This document shows positions 33,920 to 42,628 of a DNA stretch of 64,000 nt, piece by piece. The notes beneath the pieces are model-generated. The model saw only the letters and a program-made list of their open reading frames with translations, did not search any database and was not told the origin of the DNA. This stretch comes from an uncultured Ruminococcus sp. (GTDB lineage: Bacteria > Bacillota > Clostridia > Oscillospirales > Acutalibacteraceae). The stretch lies in assembly GCA_902765625.1 (NCBI GenBank), contig CACXAO010000001.1, forward strand, positions 1 to 64,000, written 5' to 3'. Made by a program: the position numbers and the translations under genes. Within the stretch, counting starts at the first letter, position 1. The number at the start of each line of letters is the position of its first letter.

Positions 33920-34705
33920 TTATTTTACAGCTAAAAATTTTGTTCCGGGGCAGTCGCCGTCGAACACCCTGTATAAGATCGAGGGGTCGGAGCCGTTTAC
34001 GACGTGCACCTCGGTGCCGCATTTGGTGGCGTAATTAGCCGCCTGTAATTTTGTTATCATACCGCCTGTGCCGCGATTTGAGCCTGAGCCTGCCGCCATT
34101 TCAAGAATATCTGCGTCGATCCTTTTGACAACGCTGAGCTTTTTGGCGTCGGGGTTTGTTCGCGGGTTTGAGTTGTACAAGCCGTCGATGTCGGTGAGAA
34201 TGACGAGCCTGTCTGCTTCCACGATCCTCGCTACTATAGCCGAAAGCATATCGTTGTCGCCGATGTTGTTGCCGTACAGCTCGTCGATAGCTACGGTGTC
34301 GTTTTCGTTGAAAATCGGGATAATATCCATATTCAGCAGCTCTTCTATCGTGTTTGCGATGTTCTGCCGCTTGTGCTCGGCTTCAACAACGTCCGCGGTC
34401 AGCAGGATCTGCGCGATGTTGTGGTTGTACTCGCCGAAGAGCTTGTCGTACATAAACATAAGCTCGCACTGACCGATTGCCGCGAGAGCCTGTTTTTTCT
34501 TTGTTTCCTCGGGACGGCGCGAAAGTCCGGTTTTGCCCATTCCGACGCCGATGGCGCCGCTCGATACAAGGAGAATATCCTCGCCGCTGTTGTGAAGGTC
34601 GCAAAGCACCTTGCACAGCGCTTCAACGCGCCTGTAGTTCATTTTTCCGTTGTCGTAGGTCAGCGTAGAGGTGCCCACCTTGACCACGGTTCTCTGTCTG
34701 CTCAT
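33920..34705 (-). CDS. proB: Glutamate 5-kinase (short form)
   Basis: 261 residues from ATG at 34705, which AGGTG precedes at good spacing; two codons upstream a GTG is possible. Amino-acid-kinase motifs VVKVGTSTL, LVSSGAIGVGMGK and IFNENDTVA are intact. The C-terminal PUA domain of the longer enterobacterial ProB is absent, as in many Firmicutes. It catalyses the first step of proline synthesis and leads proA. Confidence 0.95.
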   Translation of the reverse strand: MSRQRTVVKVGTSTLTYDNGKMNYRRVEALCKVLCDLHNSGEDILLVSSGAIGVGMGKTGLSRRPEETKKKQALAAIGQCELMFMYDKLFGEYNHNIAQILLTADVVEAEHKRQNIANTIEELLNMDIIPIFNENDTVAIDELYGNNIGDNDMLSAIVARIVEADRLVILTDIDGLYNSNPRTNPDAKKLSVVKRIDADILEMAAGSGSNRGTGGMITKLQAANYATKCGTEVHVVNGSDPSILYRVFDGDCPGTKFLAVK

Positions 34706-34750
34706 ATACACACCTGTTTCCGATGAATTGTCGATAAAATATCAAACTAC

Positions 34751-34779
34751 ATTATAACATAAACAGACGGCGCTTGCAA
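34751..34779 (-). promoter_or_regulatory. Promoter of proBA
   Basis: Minus strand: TTGCAA (34774-34779), 17 bp, TATAAT (34751-34756). Confidence 0.78.
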
Positions 34780-34819
34780 GCACTATTAAAATAAGTATAG
34801 CGCATTTTTGCTTTTGCTA

Positions 34820-34848
34820 TTTACAATGATGAAAAAATGAGATATAAT
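34820..34848 (+). promoter_or_regulatory. Promoter of the SHOCT-dockerin gene unit
   Basis: TTTACA (34820-34825), 17 bp, TATAAT (34843-34848). Divergent from the proBA promoter about 40 bp away. Confidence 0.78.
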
Positions 34849-34895
34849 TGTAATAAGCATATTATCTAAAAACAACAGAAAAGGAGTGAATTTTT

Positions 34896-35213
34896 ATGGC
34901 TTATTTGAAGGAGTCGTGGAAAAGCACAGGCAAGAACCTGGGGCACGCCTTCCGCGACCTCGGAAAAACCCTTATCGTGTCCGGCAAAGAGGCTGTCGAC
35001 TGGGCAGAGGGTAATCAGAATACCGCCCCTCAGCAGGCAGGACAGCAGCCGCAGTATCAGCAGCCGGTTTATTCTCAGCCGGCAAAGTCTCAGACGGCGG
35101 CGCAGCCGAATTTCGCCGCAGATGAGATCCGCAAGCTCGCTCAGCTCAGAGACGAGGGTATTATTACAGACGAGGAATTCGCGGCTAAGAAGAAGCAGTT
35201 ATTAGGAATTTGA
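34896..35213 (+). CDS. SHOCT domain protein
   Basis: 105 residues. The last 33 residues (ADEIRKLAQLRDEGIITDEEF then AAKKKQLLG) are a SHOCT domain, a short C-terminal oligomerisation-type motif. The N-terminus is basic and helical, then Gln/Pro-rich. It lies 24 nt before the dockerin gene and probably shares a transcript. Function unknown. Confidence 0.82.
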   Translation: MAYLKESWKSTGKNLGHAFRDLGKTLIVSGKEAVDWAEGNQNTAPQQAGQQPQYQQPVYSQPAKSQTAAQPNFAADEIRKLAQLRDEGIITDEEFAAKKKQLLGI

Positions 35214-35237
35214 TTTTTCATTGAAAGGAGATTTTTT

Positions 35238-38200
35238 ATGAAAAAATTCATCGCGGTGCTTATCGCGGCAATCATGGCGTTCGGCGTCGTTCCGGTCACT
35301 GCGTTCGCAGCGGAAGGCGGAGCGGACAGCGAGTATCCTTACGGCGAATCCACCGAAGGCAGAATAACCATCTACGACGGCGACGACACTTATTATGTCT
35401 ATGAGGAGGGCGCGTGGGAATCGAACGCTCCCGAGGGTGTTGTCTACAACAAGGCAAAGAACACCCTCACGCTGACATACGTTAATATGCCCAACGCCGT
35501 TTTGTACATCTACGCAATGGACTACAATTTCAGACTGATGATCAACGGCGAATGCTCGCTGCTGACCGTTACCGTAAACGACTACGCGTTCGCAACCAAT
35601 CTGAACATCTGCGGCAGCGGAACTCTGACTCTCAACAAGGACAAGCAAGCCGATTACGCGGTCAGAACGCTGAACGGCAGCGGAAATAAAAACGTCAACA
35701 TCGGCAAGGACGTAACCGTGAATTTCTACGGCGACAAGTCAGCGTTTTACGCCGGCAATGTGACTAACCAGACTCCCGACTTTGTTTTTACCGAAAACAG
35801 AGAGAACATACCGGACGTTACGGGCGAGGCGGTCACCGACGAGCGTGAAAAAGAGATATACGGTGCAGGCGTATTTCATCCTCACAGATCATATGCCTGC
35901 GGCACTCAGGTCGCTTCAAAGGAGGATCCCGACGGACTGTACACCTATTATGAAACAGACGACGGCGCCTGCTATGTGAACCGTTATGTGTATATTCCCG
36001 AGCTTGAAGCTTACGGCAGGAGTATGTTCACTCAAGAATCCTTTGATTCAAAAGAGAAGATGGAGGAGAAATACGATTACGTAATGGAGGAGCAGCCTGT
36101 AAAGGCGCATTTCTTCACCGAAGAGACTTGGAATTACCGCGGATATATCGCTTACCGCATTGCAAGCGAGGACGATCCCGACGGCATTTACGCGGCGCTT
36201 CAGGACTGGGACGACGAATTTATCGTCAACAAGCTGTACTGGAACGAGACTGAGAATTATTATTATGCCGACAACAGCTTCGGGCAGCTCACGCTTACTG
36301 AGGACGAGCTTGCCGAAAAAGGCTTCTCTTTTGTTTACGAGACACGCGAGTATAAGGTTGAGTATTCGTGCTGGGACAATCTGCCCGGATCCGAGGGTGC
36401 GTACAAGGATGATTACGACCGCATATCCTGCGACGACGATCCGGACGGTATCTACGTTCAGACGGGCAGCTATGAGAGACGTTCTGACGCGGGCATGATG
36501 GAAAGAGGTATTATTATCCGGAAGGTTCTCTTTACCGAGGGTGACGATCCTCAGCCGTATGTTATTATAGATTATAAAGGCGAATCCGAGGACGAGATAT
36601 ATGTCAGCGATGACGATATGGAAACCGGAGAAGCAGGCTACAGATACGTTACCGAGACAAGAAGCAAGAGCATAAGGGTAAAATATCTGACCGATAGCTA
36701 CGACCTTCTGGATGACGCTTTAAGCGGAGATCTCTGGACAAAGGACTCCGAGAGCTATGCTCTGATAAAGTGGTACAGCTTCAATGATGACGATACCGAG
36801 GAAGAGCATTATAATCTTGAGCGTATCGTATTCGACGAGAGCAAGGGCTATTACTTTGAGGCTGACAGCGGAAGCAAATATGACGTTGAGGTTGAGGAGC
36901 TTCCCGGGGAAGGCTATACTTCCGTTTCCGAGATGCAGACTGTTGATCTGAATATGACCGGAATGGCTGAATTATCCTCTTACAAGGTCTATGCCGACGA
37001 AAACGGCACGGAGTATGCGGTCGACTGGTATAATGAAGTTTTCACAATGAGCGGCGAGACCATAAAAATTGACGATACCGCCTATTACATTCTCACTCCC
37101 AACGGCGAAATTGACCTTGATTCGCTCACTCCCGTAAAAGAATCCGAGCCTACTGGCAGATATAATTACACCTACGATTTTAATGAGTACCGTCATGAAG
37201 GCAGCGGCGAAGGCGTTGTGTACAGCGGCAAGACAGGCGACTGCGACTGGAGCTACGACCCCGAAACCTTTACCCTGACTATCAGCGGCGAGGGCGAAAC
37301 GGGCGCATACAACGAGGAAGACCCTGCTCCGTGGTATGACTTCACCGTAAAGAATATCGATATCAAAGACGGCGTTAAAATTATCCGCTCAGCCAACTTC
37401 GCAGACTCTGAGGTTCAGAGCGTGACAATTCCCGACAGCGTAGAGCACATCGGAATGATCGCCTTTATGAACTGCAGGTGGCTTGGCGAGCTGAAGCTTT
37501 CAAAGAACCTCAAATCCATCGCGGGCGGAGCGTTCATGGGATGCAGCCTGCTTCAGAAGGCGGAGCTTCCCGATAAGCTTGAGTCGCTCGGTCCGTTCGC
37601 GTTCGGCGACTGCGAGGATCTCTCGGAAATCACTATTCCCGATTCAATTACCGATCTCGGCGCAAGCGTATTTCAGCATACTCAGTGGTACGCAGAGCAG
37701 CCCGACGGCCCCGTTTACGTGGGCAAGGCTTATTACGGCTACCACGGTGCGCTTCCCGAGAATACCGAACTCATAATAAAGGAAGGCACAGTTTCTATCG
37801 CGGCAGGCTGTATGTCGGATTGCTATCCCAAGGAAAACCTTGCGCGCGTGGTATTCCCGTCAACCATTACCAAAATCCGGTCGATGTACCTTTTCAACGA
37901 CTGCAGAAATATCAAGGAGTTTGAAATTCCGGCTGCCGTAACCGACATTGAGTACGGCGCTCTGGGTTACTACTATGACGAGGAAGAGGACGATTTGAAA
38001 AAAATCGAAGGTCTTACCATCGTCGGCGAAAAGGGCAGCGAGGCTGAGCGTTACGCGAAGGATAACGGCTTTGCATTCAGAGAAAAGGGCAGCTATATTC
38101 TGGGCGACGCAAACGGTGACGGCTCTGTTACCGTCAGCGACGTTACTACTGTTCAAAGACACACCGCCGAGCTTGAATTTCTTACGGGCGACCGCTTTGC

Positions 38201-38291
38201 CGCGGCTGACGTAAACAAAGACGGCGTGGTCAACGTAGACGACGCAACGCTCATTCAGAAATATATCGCAGAAATGATCACCGAGTTTTAA
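35238..38291 (+). CDS. Secreted BspA-type LRR protein with C-terminal dockerin
   Basis: 1017 residues. A signal peptide (MKKFIAVLIAAIMAFG then cleavage near AFAAEG) is followed by about 650 residues of tyrosine/acid-rich repeats, each with a DPDGxY signature, that I cannot assign. From about 700 to 935 come BspA-like LRR_5 repeats (VTIPDSVEHIG, ITIPDSITDLG). Residues of about 953-1015 form a type I dockerin: two calcium loops DANGDGSVTVSD and DVNKDGVVNVDD, each with the D-x-N-x-D-G pattern, and a duplicated helix. A dockerin docks a protein onto a cohesin. Ends facing the cohesin-like lipoprotein. Confidence 0.9.
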   Translation: MKKFIAVLIAAIMAFGVVPVTAFAAEGGADSEYPYGESTEGRITIYDGDDTYYVYEEGAWESNAPEGVVYNKAKNTLTLTYVNMPNAVLYIYAMDYNFRLMINGECSLLTVTVNDYAFATNLNICGSGTLTLNKDKQADYAVRTLNGSGNKNVNIGKDVTVNFYGDKSAFYAGNVTNQTPDFVFTENRENIPDVTGEAVTDEREKEIYGAGVFHPHRSYACGTQVASKEDPDGLYTYYETDDGACYVNRYVYIPELEAYGRSMFTQESFDSKEKMEEKYDYVMEEQPVKAHFFTEETWNYRGYIAYRIASEDDPDGIYAALQDWDDEFIVNKLYWNETENYYYADNSFGQLTLTEDELAEKGFSFVYETREYKVEYSCWDNLPGSEGAYKDDYDRISCDDDPDGIYVQTGSYERRSDAGMMERGIIIRKVLFTEGDDPQPYVIIDYKGESEDEIYVSDDDMETGEAGYRYVTETRSKSIRVKYLTDSYDLLDDALSGDLWTKDSESYALIKWYSFNDDDTEEEHYNLERIVFDESKGYYFEADSGSKYDVEVEELPGEGYTSVSEMQTVDLNMTGMAELSSYKVYADENGTEYAVDWYNEVFTMSGETIKIDDTAYYILTPNGEIDLDSLTPVKESEPTGRYNYTYDFNEYRHEGSGEGVVYSGKTGDCDWSYDPETFTLTISGEGETGAYNEEDPAPWYDFTVKNIDIKDGVKIIRSANFADSEVQSVTIPDSVEHIGMIAFMNCRWLGELKLSKNLKSIAGGAFMGCSLLQKAELPDKLESLGPFAFGDCEDLSEITIPDSITDLGASVFQHTQWYAEQPDGPVYVGKAYYGYHGALPENTELIIKEGTVSIAAGCMSDCYPKENLARVVFPSTITKIRSMYLFNDCRNIKEFEIPAAVTDIEYGALGYYYDEEEDDLKKIEGLTIVGEKGSEAERYAKDNGFAFREKGSYILGDANGDGSVTVSDVTTVQRHTAELEFLTGDRFAAADVNKDGVVNVDDATLIQKYIAEMITEF

Positions 38292-38302
38292 TTTACCCAA
38301 CC

Positions 38303-38335
38303 GAGAGGTCCGGCGTTTGCCGGGCTTCTCTTTTT
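38303..38335 (+). terminator. Terminator of the dockerin gene
   Basis: GAGAGGTCCGGC and GCCGGGCTTCTC pair around GTTT, followed by TTTTT. Confidence 0.82.
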
Positions 38336-38355
38336 ATGCCCGACGGTGCTTTTTG

Positions 38356-38391
38356 CAAAAAATAAAGGCAAGACCGTGCGGTCCTGCCTTT
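38356..38391 (-). terminator. Terminator of the cohesin-like lipoprotein gene
   Basis: AAAGGCAAGACC and GGTCCTGCCTTT pair; the minus-strand side continues into ATTTTTTGC. Confidence 0.82.
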
Positions 38392-38404
38392 GAGATATTT
38401 TGTT

Positions 38405-39265
38405 TTAGCTCCAGGTTTCGGTGATCTTGAAGCTGCTCTTGAGGTCGCCGTTAACGACCATAGCGTTGTTCTTCTCGTCGGTAACGATTTCCCAGCTGAT
38501 TTCGGGAGAGGTCGAGCCTGAGCCTACAACCTCGTATGTTACGTACATAAACTTGCCGCCCTCGGAGTAATCGTAGCCGCTGAGGTTGATGCCGTTGAAC
38601 TTTACCTTGTTGTCAAGCTTGTAGTTGATAACGCTGCCGGATGAGGCGTCGCCCTGCATTTTTGCGCCCGTAGCCTTGAGCATAGAGCCGTCGTAGTTGA
38701 GCGTAGCCTGGAAGTTGATGAAGGAGTCGGGACAGGTCACCTCGTAAACGCAGGTGATTTCGTCGCCTACATTAAAGCTTTCGCCGCCGACCTTGAGCAC
38801 GTCGCCGCTGCCGCCTTCGCTCTTGCTTGACTTGCTGCCCGAGGACTTGCTTTCGCTCGACTTGCTGCCGGAGGACTTGCTGTCTGAGGATTTATCTTCG
38901 GACTTCTCGTCAGACTTATTGTCGCCCTCGGACTTCTCGCCGGAGTTTCCGTCTTCGCTCTTGCTGTCGCCGGACTTGTTCTCCTTGACCTCGCTTTCGC
39001 TCTTTTCCTTTGCGTCGGTATCGGGTGTGCCGGAAGGTGCGGTCAGGGGCTGACCGTTGGCGTCCTTGATAATATTGCCTTCCTCGTCGGTATAAACGCC
39101 GTTGACTACCCTTGTAACTATCTGGGTTTCGGAAATCACTCTGGTTTCATTGGCTTCTTCCTCGCCGGTGCCGCCGCAGCCCGAGAGGATGCTCGCCGTT
39201 GCCAGCATCGCTGCCATTGCAGCAGCTACGGAGGCTATTAAGAAACGGTTTTTTGATTGCTTCAA
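38405..39265 (-). CDS. Lipoprotein with C-terminal cohesin-like domain
   Basis: 286 residues. Start TTG at 39265 behind AAGGAAGTG. Lipobox SILSGC puts the lipid cysteine at residue 30. A long Ser/Lys/Glu/Asp linker (about 86-158) projects the C-terminus, which is a beta-sandwich reading like a cohesin/carbohydrate-binding Ig-like domain: YEVTCPDSFINFQATLNYD, then KATGAKMQGD, GKFMYVTYEVV and SWEIVTDE. It sits beside and faces a dockerin-bearing protein, which makes a membrane-anchored cohesin the attractive reading. Domain assignment is by pattern, not by search; a related non-cohesin Ig-like adhesin is possible. Confidence 0.8.
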   Translation of the reverse strand: MKQSKNRFLIASVAAAMAAMLATASILSGCGGTGEEEANETRVISETQIVTRVVNGVYTDEEGNIIKDANGQPLTAPSGTPDTDAKEKSESEVKENKSGDSKSEDGNSGEKSEGDNKSDEKSEDKSSDSKSSGSKSSESKSSGSKSSKSEGGSGDVLKVGGESFNVGDEITCVYEVTCPDSFINFQATLNYDGSMLKATGAKMQGDASSGSVINYKLDNKVKFNGINLSGYDYSEGGKFMYVTYEVVGSGSTSPEISWEIVTDEKNNAMVVNGDLKSSFKITETWS

Positions 39266-39574
39266 ATAAATACACTTCCTTTTTTCACTTTTGGTTCATT
39301 GTTATTATAACAAATAAAAATAAAAAAATAAAGATGAAATTCGCAACTTCCCAAAAAATTATACAAAAATGCCGTTCATTGTGAATTTTGAGTGATAAAA
39401 TAAAAATAAACAATCATTTTTGCGGTATGTTTTACTGATTTTTCGCTGTTCAGAAAAATATTTTGCAATTTAAATCGCAAAACCGCGGACAAAAGACGGC
39501 TGTTGCGAGCAAAAAAATACCGGTGAAATTCTTTACTTTTAGCTATAAAAACGTAAAAAACAATCAGGTTATTA
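39266..39574. other. AT-rich intergenic region between divergent genes
   Basis: About 380 bp separate the lipoprotein start from pyk. The sequence is A+T rich, with a TATAAT on the minus strand near 39304-39309 that may serve the lipoprotein and the pyk promoter at the right end. No RNA gene or repeat is seen in between. Confidence 0.5.
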
Positions 39575-39603
39575 TTGAAATTGCGTAACTATTATAGTAT
39601 AAT
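39575..39603 (+). promoter_or_regulatory. Promoter of pyk
   Basis: TTGAAA (39575-39580), 17 bp, TATAAT (39598-39603). Confidence 0.8.
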
Positions 39604-39644
39604 AGAACAGGACATTAAATCATATTCTACAAGGGGGCTTAACA

Positions 39645-41087
39645 ATGAGAAAAACAAAAATCGTATGCACCATCGGACCTGCCTGCAACACCAAAGCCAT
39701 GCTGCTTAAAATGATCGACGCAGGTATGAACGTTGCGCGCGTAAATATGTCGCACGGCACCCATGAGGATCTCGCCGTCGTTTTCAAGACCATCCGCGAG
39801 GCGATCGCCGAAAGCGGAAAGAACGTCGCTATTCTGCTCGACACAAAGGGACCCGAGGTCAGGGTCGCGACCTTCTCCGACGGCAAGGCTACGCTGACCG
39901 AAGGCTCCGAATTTACGCTGTACAAGCAGCGCGAGGAGGGCGATTTTGAAGGCGTTGCGATTTCATATCCCAAGCTCGTAGATATCTTCTTCAACGAGGG
40001 CAACGCCGCGATAGGCAGAGAGCTGCTGCTTGACGACGGTATTATTTCCATCATCGTCAAGGAGGTTTACCCCGACCGCATCGTTTGCCGCGTAAACAAG
40101 GGCGGCGTGCTCAAAAACCGCAAGAGCATCAACATCCCCGGCTACCACATCAGCATGCCCTACGTCAGCGCGCAGGACAGACGCGATATCGAGTTCGGTC
40201 TTGCTCAGGGCGCAAACGTTGTTGCGGCTTCGTTCGTCAGAAATCACGAGGACGTCCGCACGCTGCGCGACTTCATCGACAGCATCGGCTACGAGGACGT
40301 TGAAATCATCGCCAAAATCGAGAATCAGGGCGGCGTTGACGACATGGATCTTATCATGGACTATGCCGACGGAATTATGGTCGCGAGAGGCGATATGGGC
40401 GTTGAGATCCCGTTCATCAAGCTTCCCGAAATCCAGAAGCGCCTTATCCGCAAGTGCGTGGCTAAGGGCAAATACGTTATCACTGCAACTCAGATGCTCG
40501 AGAGCATGACCACAAATCCGCGTCCTACCCGTGCGGAGATCAGCGACGTTGCAAACGCGGTTTACGACGGCACCAGCGCCGTTATGCTTTCAGGCGAATC
40601 GGCAGCCGGCAAATATCCTCTCGAGAGCGTCCGCGCGCTTAACGACATCTGCACGGAGGCTGAGAAAAACGGCGAGTTTGAGGCTCTGAAAAACTACGTT
40701 GAGCGCCACGCAATCAAGGATCAGAACGTTTTCCGCGGCAGCATCTGCAAGGCGGCTAAGGAAATCGCGGTCGCGGTCGGCGCAAAGGCGATCATCGTTG
40801 AAAGCGCAACCGGCAGAGTAGCCCGCGCAATGGTTCACTACCGTCCCGAGGTTCCCGTTATCGCGGTCGTAACGAGCGAAAGGGTTTGCCGCAAGCTCAG
40901 CCTCAACTGGGGCGTCACCGCGCTTGTGGGCGAGGAAAAGCTCAATTCCGACGATATCACCTCGCAGGCTATGGAAAAGGCTCTCAGCACGGGTCTTGTC
41001 AAAAAAGGCGACACAGTGGTTGTGCTCTCCTCCAACAAAACCGTTCCCACCTCGAGCACAGACTCGCTTAATATCCGTATTTTGTAA
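39645..41087 (+). CDS. pyk: Pyruvate kinase
   Basis: 480 residues, standard length without an extra PEP-utiliser tail. Motifs: VNMSHGTHED, LDTKGPEVRV, the active-site region VARGDMGVEIPF and TATQMLESMTTNPRPTRAE. The C-terminal effector-binding domain is present. It converts PEP to pyruvate in glycolysis. Its stop overlaps the ATG of aroK by 1 nt (TAATG). A strong promoter and the codon use fit a highly expressed gene. Confidence 0.97.
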   Translation: MRKTKIVCTIGPACNTKAMLLKMIDAGMNVARVNMSHGTHEDLAVVFKTIREAIAESGKNVAILLDTKGPEVRVATFSDGKATLTEGSEFTLYKQREEGDFEGVAISYPKLVDIFFNEGNAAIGRELLLDDGIISIIVKEVYPDRIVCRVNKGGVLKNRKSINIPGYHISMPYVSAQDRRDIEFGLAQGANVVAASFVRNHEDVRTLRDFIDSIGYEDVEIIAKIENQGGVDDMDLIMDYADGIMVARGDMGVEIPFIKLPEIQKRLIRKCVAKGKYVITATQMLESMTTNPRPTRAEISDVANAVYDGTSAVMLSGESAAGKYPLESVRALNDICTEAEKNGEFEALKNYVERHAIKDQNVFRGSICKAAKEIAVAVGAKAIIVESATGRVARAMVHYRPEVPVIAVVTSERVCRKLSLNWGVTALVGEEKLNSDDITSQAMEKALSTGLVKKGDTVVVLSSNKTVPTSSTDSLNIRIL

Positions 41088-41599
41088 TGAAAAATAACAT
41101 CGTATTAATCGGCATGCCCGGCTCGGGCAAGAGCACTCTCGGAGTGCTTCTCGCAAAGGCGATCGGCTATTCGTTTCTGGATACCGATTTGGTAATCAGC
41201 CGCCGCGCCGGCAAGCCGCTTCAAAAAATTCTCGACTGCGACGGACTCGGCTTTTTCCTCACCCTCGAGGAGGCTGTAGGCTCCGGACTTGAATGCGACC
41301 ACACCGTTATCGCAACGGGCGGTTCAATGGTGCTCAGCGCGGCTGCGATGGAGCATTTGCGCGAAATCGGCACGGTCGTCTTTATCGACGTGCCCTTTGA
41401 GGAGATCTGCCGCAGGGTGAAGAACATCCGCACGCGCGGCATAGTTTTCCATCCTAACGAGACGCTTGAGGACGTTTACCGCAACCGTTTGCCGCTTTAT
41501 GCAAAATATGCCGATATTTCCGTTGAGGTGGTTTCCGCAGCTGACATTGAGGAGACCGTTGACAAAATTTCGGAGATAATCGGCAAGAGCAATATATAA
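41087..41599 (+). CDS. aroK: Shikimate kinase
   Basis: 170 residues. P-loop GMPGSGKST at residues 9-17, DTD of the shikimate site, and ATGGSMV (GGG loop variant), with the lid R in RTRGIVF. It phosphorylates shikimate in aromatic-amino-acid synthesis. Translationally coupled to pyk. No other aro genes are in the window. Confidence 0.9.
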   Translation: MKNNIVLIGMPGSGKSTLGVLLAKAIGYSFLDTDLVISRRAGKPLQKILDCDGLGFFLTLEEAVGSGLECDHTVIATGGSMVLSAAAMEHLREIGTVVFIDVPFEEICRRVKNIRTRGIVFHPNETLEDVYRNRLPLYAKYADISVEVVSAADIEETVDKISEIIGKSNI

Positions 41600-41787
41600 A
41601 TTGTACTTAACAAAATTAAATAAACATTACCCTATTTGGGTTATTTATACATTTGCAAAAATTCATTGTGCACAAACAATACATGCAAATTTGGTAAATT
41701 TTTATTAGCATTTCCCCACAATAATATCAGCTGTATGACGAAAGTGTCAATTCTCAATCCAAAATGTCATTGACAAATCGGAAATAG

Positions 41788-41818
41788 TTCACAAAAGTGA
41801 GTTTTTTTGTGATATAAT
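41788..41818 (+). promoter_or_regulatory. Promoter and inverted repeat upstream of the two-HTH regulator
   Basis: A TATAAT (41813-41818) is preceded by a near-consensus TTCACA (41788-41793, 19 bp). Between them lies the perfect inverted pair TCACAAAA (41789-41796) and TTTTGTGA (41805-41812). A repressor bound here would block the promoter, so autoregulation is likely. Confidence 0.6.
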
Positions 41819-41825
41819 TCTCTTA

Positions 41826-41854
41826 ATATACAGAATGCTATCATATACAGAATG
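41826..41854 (+). repeat. 12-bp direct repeat in the regulator leader
   Basis: ATATACAGAATG occurs at 41826-41837 and again at 41843-41854, a 17-bp period. It lies between the -10 and the start codon and may be a second operator or a recent duplication. Confidence 0.6.
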
Positions 41855-41864
41855 GGGAATTAAT

Positions 41865-42413
41865 ATGACTTTCCAGAATCGGTTAAATGACTACATTCTG
41901 CAGGCAAAGTGTTCAAGCAAAGAGCTTGCGACAGCTTCAGGGTTATCGGAAGGAACAATCAGCAGATACAGAAAAGGTTATCGCGTTCCCGGCATCGACA
42001 GCGAGCAGGTTCGCTCTCTCGCCGAAGGACTTCATCAGCTGTTACCCGAGCCTCCCTCTGTTGAGGAAATCAGGGAGAGTATTTGTGATTCCATAGGCAA
42101 CGGACTGTCAATTTCTTTTGATACCTATATCCGAAATCTAAAGCAGCTTTTGAGAAGTTTTGAAATCAGCAACAATGAACTCGGCAGAAAACTGAATTAC
42201 GATCCCTCGTATATTTCAAGAATTCTGTCGGGACAGCGCAGACCCGGCGACATTCACAAGTTTACCCACGATGTGGCCGTTTACGTGGCTCACCAGAAGG
42301 CGGAAGAAGTGAAGCCACCATCCCTTGCTGATTTTCTCAGATGTGATGAACAGACCATCAGCACTGCTGACGGCCTGCAGGACCAAATTGAAAAATGGTT
42401 ATGCTCGGATTAA
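41865..42413 (+). CDS. Transcription regulator with two XRE-type HTH domains
   Basis: About 182 residues from ATG at 41865. Two helix-turn-helix segments are visible: one near the start (SSKELATASGLSEGTISRY) and another in the second half (NNELGRKLNYDPSYISRIL). Between them is a helical linker. Such XRE proteins are often repressors. An inverted repeat between -35 and -10, plus a direct repeat just downstream, make autoregulation likely. A terminator overlaps the last codons. Neither phage nor toxin genes are adjacent. Confidence 0.75.
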   Translation: MTFQNRLNDYILQAKCSSKELATASGLSEGTISRYRKGYRVPGIDSEQVRSLAEGLHQLLPEPPSVEEIRESICDSIGNGLSISFDTYIRNLKQLLRSFEISNNELGRKLNYDPSYISRILSGQRRPGDIHKFTHDVAVYVAHQKAEEVKPPSLADFLRCDEQTISTADGLQDQIEKWLCSD

Positions 42414-42445
42414 AGCGCCGCCAAATTCAAGGGGCGTTTTAATCC
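42407..42445 (+). terminator. Terminator overlapping the regulator's stop
   Basis: GGATTAAAGCGCC (42407-42419, including the stop codon) pairs with GGCGTTTTAATCC (42433-42445), one G-T. T tract forms the right arm. Confidence 0.7.
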
Positions 42446-42591
42446 AATCTTTTGGCAAAATCCAAAATTTAATGCGACGTCAATATTTGTGGAATCCCCC
42501 ACAATTTTGAACTGGCAGGCGTTAGCTCTCATCGGTCTGACGTCTGCCTTTACTTCGCATTATATCGCACTGAAAAGGCTCCATTTAAATG
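42446..42591. other. Intergenic stretch with a second hairpin
   Basis: Contains a stem GGCAGGCGT / ACGTCTGCC near 42514-42548. No gene is visible. Confidence 0.4.
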
Positions 42592-42618
42592 AAAAAGACG
42601 TCGCTGAGACGTCTTTTT
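42592..42618. terminator. Bidirectional terminator before mnmA
   Basis: AAAAAGACGTC and GACGTCTTTTT, 11-bp perfect stem, loop GCTGA. Works on both strands. Confidence 0.9.
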
Positions 42619-42628
42619 GTTTTATCTG

